NCBI GenBank assembly: GCA_019925105.1
Contig: JAHGAU010000031.1
Span: 694,501 to 758,500, forward strand
Direction of reading: 5' to 3'
DNA from: Niebla homalea
Taxonomy: Eukaryota; Ascomycota; Lecanoromycetes; Lecanorales; Ramalinaceae
Length of the DNA: 64,000 bases
The notes beneath the pieces were generated by a model. It was not told the origin of the DNA and made no database searches. It was given only the letters and a program-made list of their open reading frames with translations. Positions within the stretch are counted from its first letter, which is position 1. The number at the start of each line of letters is the position of its first letter. The position numbers and the translations under genes are program-made. Below are positions 1-11,203 of this stretch, one piece after another.

Positions 1-936
1 AGGAGTGGAAGATCATCAAAGGTACGTGGACTTCAATTGCCTTCATTCTCCAGGGCTCAAACTTATCCCTGAGTAGAGGAAACAACAAAGGAAAAGCAAA
101 GACTCAAGGCTCTGGAGGATGAAGAATCCAGGAAGATTGCGGTTGAGATTAGCGAGACTGAGCGTAGGAGGGCGCTGGTGTGCTGTTCGGCTCTGGGCTT
201 CACTCTAGAAAATACCGAGGGCATCGAAGCGATCAAGCCTAAAGCAATGGGCATGAAGGGTATTGAGGTGGACTTTGAAGCCTTTGAGAGGCTAGACCAT
301 CATCGCGACGATAGGGAAGCAAAAACGACGAGTCGAAGGGTGGATCTGAGCAACGTTCCCCAAGATGGGAAGGCGGAGTTTGTCCCAAGCGGTCAATCGG
401 CTGGTCAAGGAACCGCAGATGAATTTATCAGATTCGATGTGGGCGAGGGCCAAGACTTTGAGAAGCTGAACTACAACCACAAGGTCCGACGAAAGCTTCG
501 CCGAGCGATCGAGCATGCGGAAGTGGAGAAGGAGCTCCTGGTGCGTCAACGTGCACTGCAAGCATGTCAGGATAGCGGGACAGTAGTGCCAGCCATATTG
601 CAAACACAAACCCGGCCAGACAACACCAAGGGCCAACGAATACTTGAGAATGGTACCATCGAGTCAGCTAAACAAGAAAGAGTCCGCGCGCGGATGGAGC
701 TTGCGGATTTCAATGCTCGGATGCGGGTCCTTCGTAGACAGGCCAAAGAGACCGCTATATACGCTGGTCTCCGGAAGCATGCTGAGCTAATGGGGAGAGT
801 ACAAATCGAGGAAACCCCCACCAGGAACGAGTCAGTGCAAGAAACCCCCTTGGAACACCTCTCCTCATCTCGAGATAATGAGTTGACTGGTGAAAGCTCT
901 GCATCAACTAGCGAAACCTCGGGTAATGCATCATGA
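1..936 (+). CDS. 3' part of a spliced gene, unknown function
   Basis: This is the C-terminal part of a protein whose start lies left of the window. I read exon 1-21, an intron at 22-76 (GTACGT donor, TAG acceptor, 55 nt), then exon 77-936 ending in TGA. Without the intron the frame is closed by the TGA at 70-72; with it, EWKIIK joins ETTKEKQRLKALEDEESRK, a charged stretch that looks helical. A further charged helical region (KVRRKLRRAIEHAEVEKELL) lies around codons for 480-540, and another R/A-rich one around 675-760. The tail is Ser/Thr/Glu-rich and probably disordered. There is no signal peptide or membrane segment in the visible part. I do not recognise the family; the composition would fit a nuclear or coiled-coil protein. 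An ATG at 178 could be taken as a start, but the frame is open upstream of it and an internal exon is more likely. Confidence 0.55.
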
Positions 937-2505
937 CATTGTAAATGGTCGTCAGATAGACTTCTCGCCAGACACTCTCAAAGTTGTCAGACTGAACTGT
1001 CCGTCTCTCATATCAACTTTGACAAGTCGGCAGGTTTTGTGCTGACAGAGAAATCTTTGCCGACCATCCATAGACTTATCTATCGATTGTGACCGGTCCA
1101 TGTTAACCTTCATACACCACTGCGAACAGAGCGCCACGGCAATGACGAGGTAAAGCCCCGGAAGCAGTGTGAGAGATCTTGATGGTGTCATTCTATGCTG
1201 CCAGACAATCCTGAGTGTCATCGAGCCAGAGGGAGCAACGAGAGTAAGAAGGCCGCTATCAAGTTGCGATTTTTGGTGGAGAAAAGCGGAAGGCAAGAAG
1301 GAGCCGCGAATTACGCTGGTTCCATGAAATATGAGCAAGAGCACAAGAGGGCAGACGTCGGTTGATACATCCGATGGGGAGTTACAGAGAGCTAGATATT
1401 AGGCGGCTTTTACCTGGAAGGTGATTGCAGTATCAGGCCGGTGTTACGAGCCCATCCGTCCAAATAGTCCGAGACAGTACCTCTCCACATGTGTAGCATC
1501 AATAGACATTGCCAATCTTGGTCTATTATGCGCTCGGTATTTGCAGCCAGAAGGCGCGACTCCAAGAGACTATATTCAGAAGAATAGGCGAACGAGCTCG
1601 AACACAATGCCTCCACACAGGACAAATAAAAGTAGACCTGGGAAATCTTTCAGTATTCATCTACGGGAGAACAAGCCCGACATACACACCTATCCAAACC
1701 GGGGAGATTGGTGGGTTGAATTTTTCCTTTTTCTTTATGGCACTTTCTGGTTTGCCTCGCTTGGTAGCTTCTCGGCTCGCATAACGTTCATTGGCCTTCC
1801 GCTGTTGAGGTGTTTGGGCCTAACAAGGGAAGGAAAGAGGTCAGATTGAGGGCGGCGGAGCGAGGTAGTACGTCCGGATAGAGCGGGGCATACAAACCAT
1901 TTGTACGCTGAAGAAATTGGAGGCGGGATACTGGACAAAGTTGTAGGAGACGCCCGAACCAGAATGGCTGTGGAGGCGTGTCTTCAATTGAGCACTTGAA
2001 GCTTTTCTCAACGCGCGCTCAAGGCGAAAATCGTTGATGTCCTGAGTTGACGGCGTCGATAATATTCGACTCGTTGGGGTGGGTCGATGGGCAGAGAACG
2101 GGTCGAATAAGCTACATCCTCAAGATGGATAGTGCGAAGACGAGACTGCGAGGATAGCCAAGGTGGAAGATGAAGGTTGATGTGAGCTTTATGCCATGCT
2201 TATTACTGAAGTAAGATAATCCAAGGGTAGATCTGTCTCCGCCTCTTCTTGGCGCGCCAAGTCCGCCAGGTCCGCATTCACCCCAACGTTTGTGACCATC
2301 AAAATCCAACAAAAATTCGAGCATTCGCTTTCTGCGCGATTTTGAAGGTGAGGTATTGTCCCATGGGATAGTCTGGATTGTAGGGTGGTACGTTCGCAAA
2401 TGGAGCTCAATTTGCAATCATTCATCTCCCAGTGGCTGATTATGCATCAGGGCCCTCAAAATCTCTCCTTGGACTATTTAACCTCTATCTACACCGTGGA
2501 ATAAG
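937..2505. other. intergenic, balanced composition, no supportable gene
   Basis: Not RIPed. Several short ORFs exist on both strands. One minus-strand ORF (952-1344) has a hydrophobic stretch (SLTLLPGLYLVIAVALC), but none has splice structure or composition convincing enough to call. The last 100 bases, with a CTATTTAACC TATA-like element about 35 nt before the ATG at 2506 and a C/A/T-rich leader, probably hold the promoter and 5' UTR of the next gene. Confidence 0.5.
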
Positions 2506-2826
2506 ATGTCTAGTCCTCAGTCACATCCTTCTTCTACTTCGCCGCATGTGAGTCGACTGTGAGGTGTTTTGAAGCTCATGTGCTGATAAAGCCGGTCAGC
2601 TTGGTTTTTACAAGCGTTTCGGCCGACCTATCACGAAGGTTTTCTTCGGTGCTGTGTTTACCTATCAGATCGCCTACTTGATGTGGAACAAATTGGAAAC
2701 GGATGTGGTCGCAGACCGTAAACGCAGTATGTCCTGACTCGCTCATTGTTAAAGTGGGATGCAGAAGATTAATTGCGGTTAGGGGAGATCCTCGACCTGG
2801 AAGCCGAGATCAAGAGACTGCGATAA
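2506..2826 (+). CDS. small single-pass membrane protein, 70 aa, three exons
   Basis: Exons are 2506-2547, 2600-2726 and 2783-2826. Intron 1 (2548-2599, GTGAGT...CAG, 52 nt) has a CTGAT branch-like site 15-20 nt before the acceptor. Intron 2 (2727-2782, GTATGT...TAG) is 56 nt. The joined frame encodes 70 residues. A Ser/Pro/His-rich N-terminus (about 1-14) comes first, then a basic FYKRFGRPITK segment (17-27), a hydrophobic span with aromatic edges (about 28-43, FFGAVFTYQIAYLMW) and a short charged helix (LETDVVADRKRREILDLEAEIKRLR). The basic stretch before one short transmembrane helix followed by a charged amphipathic tail resembles small proteins of the mitochondrial inner membrane or ER. 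That location is an inference, and I cannot name the family with confidence. Both introns obey fungal consensus and both are needed to keep the frame, so the model is well supported. Confidence 0.8.
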
Positions 2827-4694
2827 GGCTTGAGGCTTAAGAAAAGGGATATCGCACCATACCCTTCGAACTTGGTCTTACAAAACTCATCATCCGAGAA
2901 TTGGCCTCGTGAAAGATCACACGGAAGACGTGCAGAGTGTACACCCGTCAATGCTCGGGCCTGAGGGGGGGAGATTGGGTCTACGACCCTTCAGGCAAAC
3001 CTTGTCTCGAAAATGAGCATATTCGTCGTACCTCAACCTGCCATTCTGGGCACGCTTATGAGTTGCCATTTTCAATATCGGAGGATCGAATGGATTGCGT
3101 GCTGCTGCAAACCAAGCTATAGAGCAGTACCTATGCATGGCACATTCTGAAAAATGAGTTCGATGTGGAAGACATGGATTTAGAGTTTGGGCCTGGCTAC
3201 ACGTGCACCCTTATGGACTGCCTGTACACCGCAGGTTCGTCTGCATGTATACCGTCAAAACGTCTGCATATACAACCTTTTTAATATGGTTTAGCGGCTG
3301 CTTTCATACGGGAGATTACCTAAGATATACCGGCCGTACATCTCAGTATAATGAGAGGACTTTTGCGTTCATTGATAGGTAACGTTTCTATTTGATGAAA
3401 AGTTTCTATTTGATGAAAAGTTAAATATAGAATAAAGTATGAAGGCAAAAAGGAGAGTTGGGAGGGAAACCCTTACTTATATACTCTATCTATGACACCT
3501 TCAATGGGTGTCATAAGCCCGTATATTAAGCTTATTGGGGTGTTTCGAGCTTATAAAGGTGTTGCTGTGAAGTTGGTGGTATCACAATAGGTATCCAACG
3601 TGTCGAGGTTGTGCTGTTTGGTGTCAGATCTCTGATACTATATTACGGTAAATCACACAGTATGACGGCTTTGCTTGACCTAGTTGTTTATAGCTTTCAT
3701 AACCTATAAAATGGTATCACGCATTCATTAGGGCGGCGGCCACTTGATCTGAATTCGACGATAGTCGCCACCACGCGTCTTGGGCGCAAGTGCATCGCTC
3801 GCACTCATTGTCGTCGCTCCACAAGGTCCCCTCGTTAATGCATGATCCGGCGCAGCATAAGAACTATATAACGAGAATCCGTCATTACATTCTCCAAGGA
3901 GGCGCAGTCAGCGACAGGACGAACATGGGGACGCGATCTTTGTATTCGGATGTCTATTCTGTGGTGAAAGGGGAGTGGTGGGGGAATTTATGCCAGATAA
4001 ACACCACTGTTGAAGTTTGGAAGCTGTGGCGCCTTCACTGGAGGACTAGAGAGAGTACGTGGGCAAGAATCAAGAGTCGAGGACGTTGTATCAGCTGGCG
4101 ATCGAGGGGAGCGAGTGGGAGGTCCGAGTGGGAGGTCAAGTGTATTGATCAGAGTACTGGTCGAATGCGGCAGGCTGGGTTTTAGTCTGGTGTGAGCGTG
4201 CTTGGAATTTTGTGGGTGGCATTGCGAGGCTACTGTAAGGGTTCTTCAGGTTAGGATTGAGAAAGGTAAGTTCCAAAGGGAGAAGCCGTTGCGGTATAGA
4301 GCAACCATGAAAGACGCGCTAAGTGTTCAGCGTCCCAATGACACGAAGATGAAGATACTGCATGAATAAGCGTGTGTCCAACAAGTACGTCAACCTATCA
4401 CACCTCTGAGGTTGTTCTAAAGCCGTTACATTAATTTCCCTCCCCCTCCCGCACCACCCACAAAGTGGAAGTGAATGACATACATAGCAAACTTGTACAA
4501 TTCCCTTCGTGGAAATACCGAGCCTTCAGCATCGAGCCCGGGGCCTCACTATAGGAAAAGGGGGTGGCGAATATGGTGATTTCATCTGATGATATCTTAG
4601 GCGGTAGGAGGAGGGTGATGCTGAGGAGAGATGATATTGGATGCTGGTGATTCAAAAGGTTTATGTAGGAGATAATATTGCTCATTTTTTTAAG
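2827..4694. other. intergenic, no supportable gene
   Basis: Balanced to moderately AT-rich, not obviously RIPed. Short ORFs on both strands (for example 2937-3122 +, 3790-4185 +, 4431-4685 -) lack splice signals, family motifs or convincing composition. This stretch is the undisturbed left flank of the transposon stack. Before the insertion it was contiguous with the sequence starting at 31567. Confidence 0.5.
3384..3419. repeat. 18-bp perfect tandem duplication
   Basis: GTTTCTATTTGATGAAAA occurs twice back to back (3384-3401, 3402-3419). It is a local duplication with no evident function. Confidence 0.9.
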
Positions 4695-4699
4695 TTGTA
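4695..4699. repeat. target-site duplication TTGTA (left)
   Basis: Identical to 31562-31566 and directly abuts the LTR. Confidence 0.88.
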
Positions 4700-4932
4700 T
4701 GTAAGATGCACAGCAAGCAAGTAGGTATGCAATGTGTGTGCATTCTGTATAATTTATGTAATGATCTATCTATGAAGATAAAAGGTGCTTGTGGGTAAAT
4801 AATTAAGCGTTCTGGGATATACGGTCAGGTAATAATATTTATACGTATTATAAAGATATTTTAATATTACCTATATAATTACTTTATAATACTCCTTACT
4901 TATACTTTATACCCGCAATATACCGGCTAATA
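4700..4932 (-). repeat. left LTR of the Copia element (3' LTR)
   Basis: Pairs with 31329-31561. The outer part (4700 to about 4830) is intact; the inner part is mutated by C-to-T and G-to-A changes only when compared with the intact outer part of the partner. Confidence 0.9.
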
Positions 4933-7498
4933 TACCCCCTTAAGATTATATTATTATTACAATAATAATACCGATCCTATTTATCCTTATATAATTATTT
5001 TATTATTATATTTAAGTTTTAACGGTATAACTGAAATTTTATAATAATAAGTACGTTCTTAAAAAATAAAAAAATCTTAATAATAATAATAATAATTATA
5101 ATAATAAAACCTTTATATATTAACCGGCTTTAATATTTTAAATATATTGGATTAAGCTTTAAATATACGTATATATAAAGTTATAAAATAATTATTACTA
5201 AGTACTTATTATAAAAAGTTAAAAAAAATAGAAAAATAAAAAAAACCGTAAGAATAATTAAATCCGGAAAGATTATTATATACTTGGTTTATAATTGTAA
5301 TTTTTTAAGAATTAAATTTCTTAAAAACGATATTTCCGGGGTTTTATTGAGTTATATTACGTAATAAGGTTTATAGATTTATAATCCTTAAAACTTAAAA
5401 GTTTTAAAAATTTTCCGTATCTTTATAATAAGAGTATTTTTATTAAATTATCCGTAAGGATTATATTAATAAAGTTTTATTTAATATAAATAATTTTATT
5501 TTAAATCTTTTAATAAAGTTAATAATAATATACGTTAATATAACGGAATTTAATAATAAATTATAAATTATTATTTATAAAACTCCGTATAATTTATATA
5601 TTATTATATTTAATTTATACTTTATAATTAATATTTAAGTTAATTTCCTTAAAAAATTAATTTTATTATAGTTATTCTTTATTTATTATTAATATTATAT
5701 ATAATTTAATATTTATAAAGTTAATAATAATAATTTTTTATTTTAAAGCTTTTTAATTTATTATTTTATTAAAGAATTTAAAGTTATAATTTTATAAGTT
5801 CCGACGGATATTTAAATTATCCGTAAATACCGTATTTAATAAAATAATAAAAACGATATGGGGATTAATAATTTATATATTAAAAATAATAATATAATAT
5901 TTTATTTATCTTAAATATTTTATTACTTTATTAAGTATTTTTTAATAATATTTTAATAAATTTATTAAGAATTTTAATAATTTTAAGTATATAAAAATTA
6001 TATTTAAATATATTATTATTATTAACAAATTAATTAAATTAATAACTTATTAATATATATAGATTTATTATAATATTATTTATTTATTGTTTTTAATTAA
6101 AATCTTTAAATAATTTATAAAAGTTTATACTTACTTTATTATTATTTATATATTAAATTTAATAATAATTTTATTTACGTAATTATCTTATAAGAAATAA
6201 AGTTAATAGATTTTCTTATTATACTTAATATAGATATTAAGAAATTATTATATTTTATTAAGATATCTTATTTCATAAATTTTAAGAAGTTTAATTTAAA
6301 ATTTATTAATTTATTTAATATATTAACGGTTATAAATAATAATAATATTATTAATAAAGAAAAAGAATATTATATACTTATTAATAAAAAGATATTTAAT
6401 ATTTATAACTTATTTTAATTTTAATTTATTAAGTATATTTAATAAATAACGGAATTAAAAAGCCAGTAATTACTTAAGCTTATATAATACTTATTATAAA
6501 AATAGTAATATAATTTATTTTTTTTATTTTTTTAATATTTTAAAATAAGTAAACTTATTAATATTATTATTAATAAAAGTATCAATAATATTATATTAAT
6601 AAGTTTTAAAGTCTTATATAACTATAAGTATTATTATAATCCTAAATATATAACTTATAAGTATCGTTATAAACGTGTTTTATATTATATATTTAAAATT
6701 TCCTTTTATATATAAACGTACTTTATACTTTAAAAAAACCATTTATTATTAAATTTATATTTATATATTTATATAATAAAGATAAGCTTTTTATTAACCT
6801 TAATAACGTACTTATATAGGATTTTTATTGAAATCTTTTTTCCTTATAAAGCCTTAATCTTTATATTTATTATTATTAAAAATCCCTTTATATAAGGATA
6901 TTTTAACATTTTATAATAAAATTTTAACTTAAATAATAAATAATCTTAATAAAGTTATATTCTTATTAAAAATTAAATTAATAATAATATTAATAATAAT
7001 ATAATATTTACTTTATAAAAAATATAAGTAAAGATAAAAGCTATAAAAATAATATAAAAAAATTAATTTCTTTTATTAATTATTTACTTAAGGGTTATTA
7101 TATATACTTTCTTTCTTTTTCTTTAATATATAATAATATCTGGGAGGATATTATCCTTATTAAAGTTTAACTTATTAATAAATTTCTTTTAAAACTTTAT
7201 TATCGGTAATATTTCTAAAATATTAAAGAAATCGTTACTTAAGATATTATTAAGGGTATTCTTCTTTATATTAATAAGATTTTTTACTTATTAATTTATT
7301 TTATTTAATAATAAATATTTATTATAATTATTATTATAATTATTAATATTATTAAGAAAAAGGGTTTTATTACCTTATAAGGGTAATAAAGATAGAAAAA
7401 ATAACGGGTATTTTATCCGTATTTCCTTTTCTTTCCTTTTTTATAATACTTTTTATATTAACGGTTTTTTTAATATTCTTTTACTCTTATTATTATCC
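4933..7498 (-). pseudogene. Copia pol 3' segment (RT-RNase H region), RIPed
   Basis: This is the downstream third of the Copia pol on the minus strand, between the 3' LTR and the 7504-10052 insertion. Around 6540-6880 the minus strand reads, through stops, KYKFNNKW followed by segments ending in TLKLINIILLILLLIII. The spacing and hydrophobic pattern match the Copia reverse-transcriptase core (the ...KFKAR...L.VRG... to QLDAVNAF stretch) after RIP substitutions. RNase H should lie at about 5000-6000, but I could not read a clear motif there. CA and TG are nearly absent. Confidence 0.55.
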
Positions 7499-7503
7499 GT
7501 ATT

Positions 7504-7676
7504 TGTCAGGGTACTGGAGTAGGTAGGTCCTAGTAATGAATGAATAATAGCTATGAAGGTAGCTATGATACAGGTGGTGCACGCATGGTAAGTATATGCG
7601 CCAAGCCCCCCCGGGAGCTAGTCCTTATAAGGTAAGTAGGCCGAGCCTGGGAGTAAGGCCACTTAGAATTATAATA
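7504..7676 (-). repeat. left (3') LTR of the Gag-only element
   Basis: Outer part intact, inner end RIPed (compare CTTAGAATTATAATA here with CTTGGAACCATGACA at the end of the partner LTR). Confidence 0.88.
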
Positions 7677-7884
7677 CGATCCCCCCCTTTATGACGGTAA
7701 GCTCCTACGAGCTATTTATTACATTTACTATTATTAATATTATCCTCGGGGTAAGATATTATCCAGATAAAGCCCCGGGTATATCGCAATTACCATAAGT
7801 AAACGTAGTTATTAAGAAGTAAAGACCGCTTAAGATATATATTGAAAAAAAATCATATCTATACCGGTATAAACGTAAAAAAAT

Positions 7885-7926
7885 GGAGAAAAATCGACGT
7901 AAACTAAGTCGATTAATATATTCTCC
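7885..7926. other. conserved stem-loop near the element's 3' end
   Basis: GGAGAA ... AATCGAC ... GTCGATT ... TTCTCC can pair as two stacked stems. The same arrangement is kept in the truncated copy at about 34210-34255 although the surrounding bases have been heavily mutated. Confidence 0.5.
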
Positions 7927-8299
7927 GATAAATAGCCGGGTTATATACTTTTTAATTAAAAAAGGGCTTAATATAAAGTATTTAATAGGGACGTTATTAT
8001 TATAATTTTATAAATACTCTTTTCTCTTAAATCCTTTACCCGTGGTATAACCTTTACCTTTATTTATTATTAATTTTAACTTTAGCGGTTTAAGTTAATA
8101 CTAAGTCTTATAAGCTTATAATATTAATAAAGAAAAGGATAAATAAAAGATAAGAGGAAATTATTATTTACTTTATTAAAAAATTAAATTAAATTGAATT
8201 TAACTATTATTATAATAGGTTTACTTAATAATAAACTTATAATATTTAAAATTATATACTTTAATATTAAGTATTTAGGATTTTCTTAACTTTATTATA

Positions 8300-8960
8300 T
8301 AAGAGTAATACGGAGCTATTATAAGATACTTTTTTATTATTTAATTTATAATTAAACTTAAGATATTTAAGATATAATTTACGTTATTTTACTTTAACTT
8401 TAAAGTAATCTAGATACTTATTATAATAAGTAATATTATTAAAGTCGTTTTTATTAATTTCCTTGAAATCATTATTATCGTCCCGTATTATTTAAGTTAA
8501 TTTAATTAAAGATTTAAAGCTTTTAACTATACGTATATTAAGATTATATTGACGTAAACGATTAATGAATTAATAATATAATAAAAAAGTAAAGTTATTT
8601 ATAATTTAATAACGGAATTTTAAGGTAAAAAGCCTACGTAAAGCCGTAATTTTATAAGATTCTAAATAATTTAAAGGCGTAATTATAATAAAGAATTAAA
8701 TATAAAATTTATTAAACGTTTTATCCTTCTTTTTTTTATTTATATTAAAGTTTAATAAGTATAATTAAGTATTATATATAAAGACTTTATTATATATATT
8801 AAATATACTATCTAAATCTTTAATTATAGCCTTAACGGTAAAATACGGATTATTATTAAATAGATCGGCTTAAGCTTTAAGTAAATTAAATATATTATTT
8901 CTATAATAATCTTATATATAGTTTATTTTATCCGCTTCGGACGTAAAAAGAATTATATTT
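8300..8960 (-). pseudogene. Gag-like relic of the 2.5-kb element
   Basis: The minus strand reads, through RIP stops, NINKKKKDKTFNKFYI, then ITPLNYLESYKITALRR followed by LFTLKFRY. The pattern of an F..F...I.PL..L.E..KI..LRR..T.KLRY type is the capsid-type Gag seen in fungal LTR elements (inference from pattern, not a search). The relic is dead. No zinc knuckle is visible. Confidence 0.45.
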
Positions 8961-9688
8961 TAATAAAATTTTAAATTAAGATATAATCTTTAATTATTTT
9001 ATTACTTTTTTTAACCGCGGAAAAGCGGTATATCTAAGTATTTCTTATTCGCTCCTTATACCGGGATAAACCCGGGTTACGGGGAGTATTGTAAAGTACG
9101 TAAAGTACGCGGATTGCGTAATATAGGTAATTTTTTAATCTTCAGGGTTAAGGCTTTAATACCGGTAATAACGTTTTTATTATCCGAGTTATAGATATCT
9201 TATATAGCCTTTTCTTTAATAATATTATTAAACTATTTTTTAAGTTTAATAATTTAAGTAATAAGCTTTATATTTTAAGTAATAAGCTCTTTATTTTAAG
9301 ATTTAAGTTCTTTATTATTATTTTAATAAATATCTTAAAATTTATAAAGATAAATAAATATATCGGTTAACTTATTATTTACGTTTTATAGTTATATATT
9401 TAATTCCTATAAATATATATTTACCGTAATAAGGTTTTGGATTTATTAACGTAAATTTCTTAATAATAAAGGTGGAGTAACGTTATTATCGCTTTTTACT
9501 TCCGAGTTATAAGCAGTTTTATTTATTATTAATTAAGTTAATTAATTAATTATAGAGATAAAGTAAAAATTTCAAAATATAAGAAATTTAAGTCTTAAAT
9601 ATTAAAGTATGAGTATTATATATAGATATAAGTGTTAAGGTCGTTTTAATAAAAATAAAGTCTTCGTTATTTAATTAGGTTAATCCGT

Positions 9689-9735
9689 TAATTAGTTAGT
9701 TAATTAATTAATTAATTAGTTAGTTAGTTAATCGA
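9689..9735. repeat. TTAG/TTAA tetranucleotide repeat
   Basis: Imperfect run of AGTT and AATT units inside the Gag-only element. Some units may be RIP-altered copies of one original unit. Confidence 0.75.
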
Positions 9736-9880
9736 TTACCCAGATTGATAAAGCTCTTTAATCCGTTATTAAGTAGCTTACGTTCAACAGTAGCCCGTTA
9801 TCCCTTACGATAGGGTTCTCGGCCTTATCGATTTTTTAATTACTATAATGTCGTAATATTAATACGGATAACTATTATTA

Positions 9881-10052
9881 TATTAGGGTACTGGAGTAGG
9901 TAGGTCTTAGTAATAAATGAATAATAGCTATAAAGGTAGCTATGATATAGGTGGTATACGTATGGTAAGTGTGTACGCCAAGCCCCCCGGGAGCTAGTCC
10001 TTATGGGGCAAGTAGGCCGAGCCTGGGAGCAAGGCCACTTGGAACCATGACA
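9881..10052 (-). repeat. right (5') LTR of the Gag-only element
   Basis: Its inner (left) part is RIPed (it starts TATTAGGG for TGTCAGGG); its outer (right) part is intact up to ACCATGACA. The TSD GTATT follows. Confidence 0.88.
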
Positions 10053-10057
10053 GTATT

Positions 10058-11052
10058 AAAGTTATTAAGAATTTAAGTAACGATATAAGAAAAATTTAAA
10101 GTTAAGATATTAAAAGTAATATTAAGAAATAATTCCTTAATTAATTAAGTAATATCGATTTCTTTTAGATTATAAAATTCTTTTTTATTAAAGGTAATAT
10201 TTCTTATATAAATTATTTTTCGTTAATTAAAGACTTAAAAATTATAAATATTAATACTTTTATATTTTATAAAAAATTTAAAATAAGCTTTTAAAGTTAA
10301 TTTATTTTTATATAAAATAGATTTATTTAAAGGGTATATTCTATATTTAAAAACTTTTAAATAATTAAGATTAAACTTCCGTTTAATAACTTTTTCTTAT
10401 AGTATTTTTTAAGTATATTTCTTAACCGGTATATAGTTTATAAGGAACCTTATTAATTATATAATTTAAGGTTATAGATATATTAATAAATTAGCTTTAA
10501 TACGTAAAGCTCTTACCTTAATTAAAATAATCCTTCCGTTTTATTTTAAATACCCGTTTTAAGCCAACATATTTAAGGATAACGGTTTTTAAGTAATATT
10601 TATTTAAAAATAAAGATTTATAAACTTATTATTTAATACTTTTTTATTATTAAATTATATAAAGGTTACTTAATAATTAAATTTTTTTTAAATAATAATA
10701 ATAGCTTTCTTTAGAATAATTATAACTTTAAATTTATATTAATAAATATATATTATTTAAAAGTCCACTTTAGAATAAATAATATAAGATATTTATTAAT
10801 ATTTATTTAAAATTAACTATAATTATATTAAGTTATAAATAATTCGGTAAAAAGGCTTTTCTAACTTCTCCGTTTTATAAAATAATCGTAATACGATTCG
10901 GTATGCCTTTAATAAGGTATATACCTTATATTTATTTATAAAAAAAACCCTTAATTTATTAATAATCTTTACCCCCTTAACAGTTCCTATAAGGTAATAA
11001 ATAATATTATTATTAGTATAAATAAGAACTTAATATTATTCTATTATTATCT
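10058..11052 (-). pseudogene. Copia pol segment downstream of integrase, RIPed
   Basis: On the minus strand at about 10080-10450 the frame reads, through stops, KAYFKFFIKYKSINIYNF and then YIRNITFNKKEFYN. This is the conserved Copia segment just after the integrase core (G-[YF]-...-Y-x-S-x-N-I-Y-R-x-W ... R-D-V-x-F-x-E), with substitutions explained by C-to-T or G-to-A. It belongs to the outer Copia element. It is separated from the RT part by the 7504-10052 insertion, and from the gag/protease end by the Gypsy at 11058-29420. Confidence 0.6.
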
Positions 11053-11057
11053 TTAAC

Positions 11058-11203
11058 TGTTATATGCAGCATGCATGCATGGGAGCATTAATAGGTGTAG
11101 GACACCCTTTGTACGTAGAGGATAGGCATCCTTATGATGCTCTTATCCTTTAGGTAGAATCATTATTTATATATTATTATACTTTTTAGTCTATATATTA
11201 ATA
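11058..11203 (+). repeat. left (5') LTR of the host Gypsy
   Basis: Outer part intact (TGTTATATGCAGCATGCATG), inner part RIPed to almost pure A/T. It pairs with 29275-29420. Confidence 0.88.

Larger units (their letters stand above)
7504..10052 (-). mobile_element. 2.5-kb non-autonomous LTR element, only Gag recognised
   Basis: LTRs of 172-173 bp lie at 7504-7676 and 9881-10052 (TGTCAGGGTACTGG...CCATGACA on the plus strand). The target duplication is GTATT (7499-7503, 10053-10057). A minus-strand purine tract (AAAGGGGGGGATCG, complement of 7677-7690) next to the left LTR sets the orientation. The internal part is only 2.2 kb. The readable relic resembles retrotransposon Gag, and there is no room for a full pol. 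It is inserted in the Copia just downstream (in reading direction) of its integrase region. A truncated relative starts at 33869. Confidence 0.82.

Noticed and set aside
952..1344. 130-codon minus-strand ORF with a hydrophobic stretch, convergent with the 1-936 gene
   Set aside because: No splice signals or recognisable family. Low-complexity hydrophobic frames arise by chance in this composition. It could be real but is not supportable here.
1421..1849. Overlapping plus-strand ORFs (1421-1849, 1509-1784)
   Set aside because: Two different frames are equally open, neither with coding-like composition or motifs.
3790..4185. 131-codon plus-strand ORF
   Set aside because: Arg/Ser/Trp-rich with no domain. 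A second frame (4010-4195) is open over the same bases, suggesting a chance opening.
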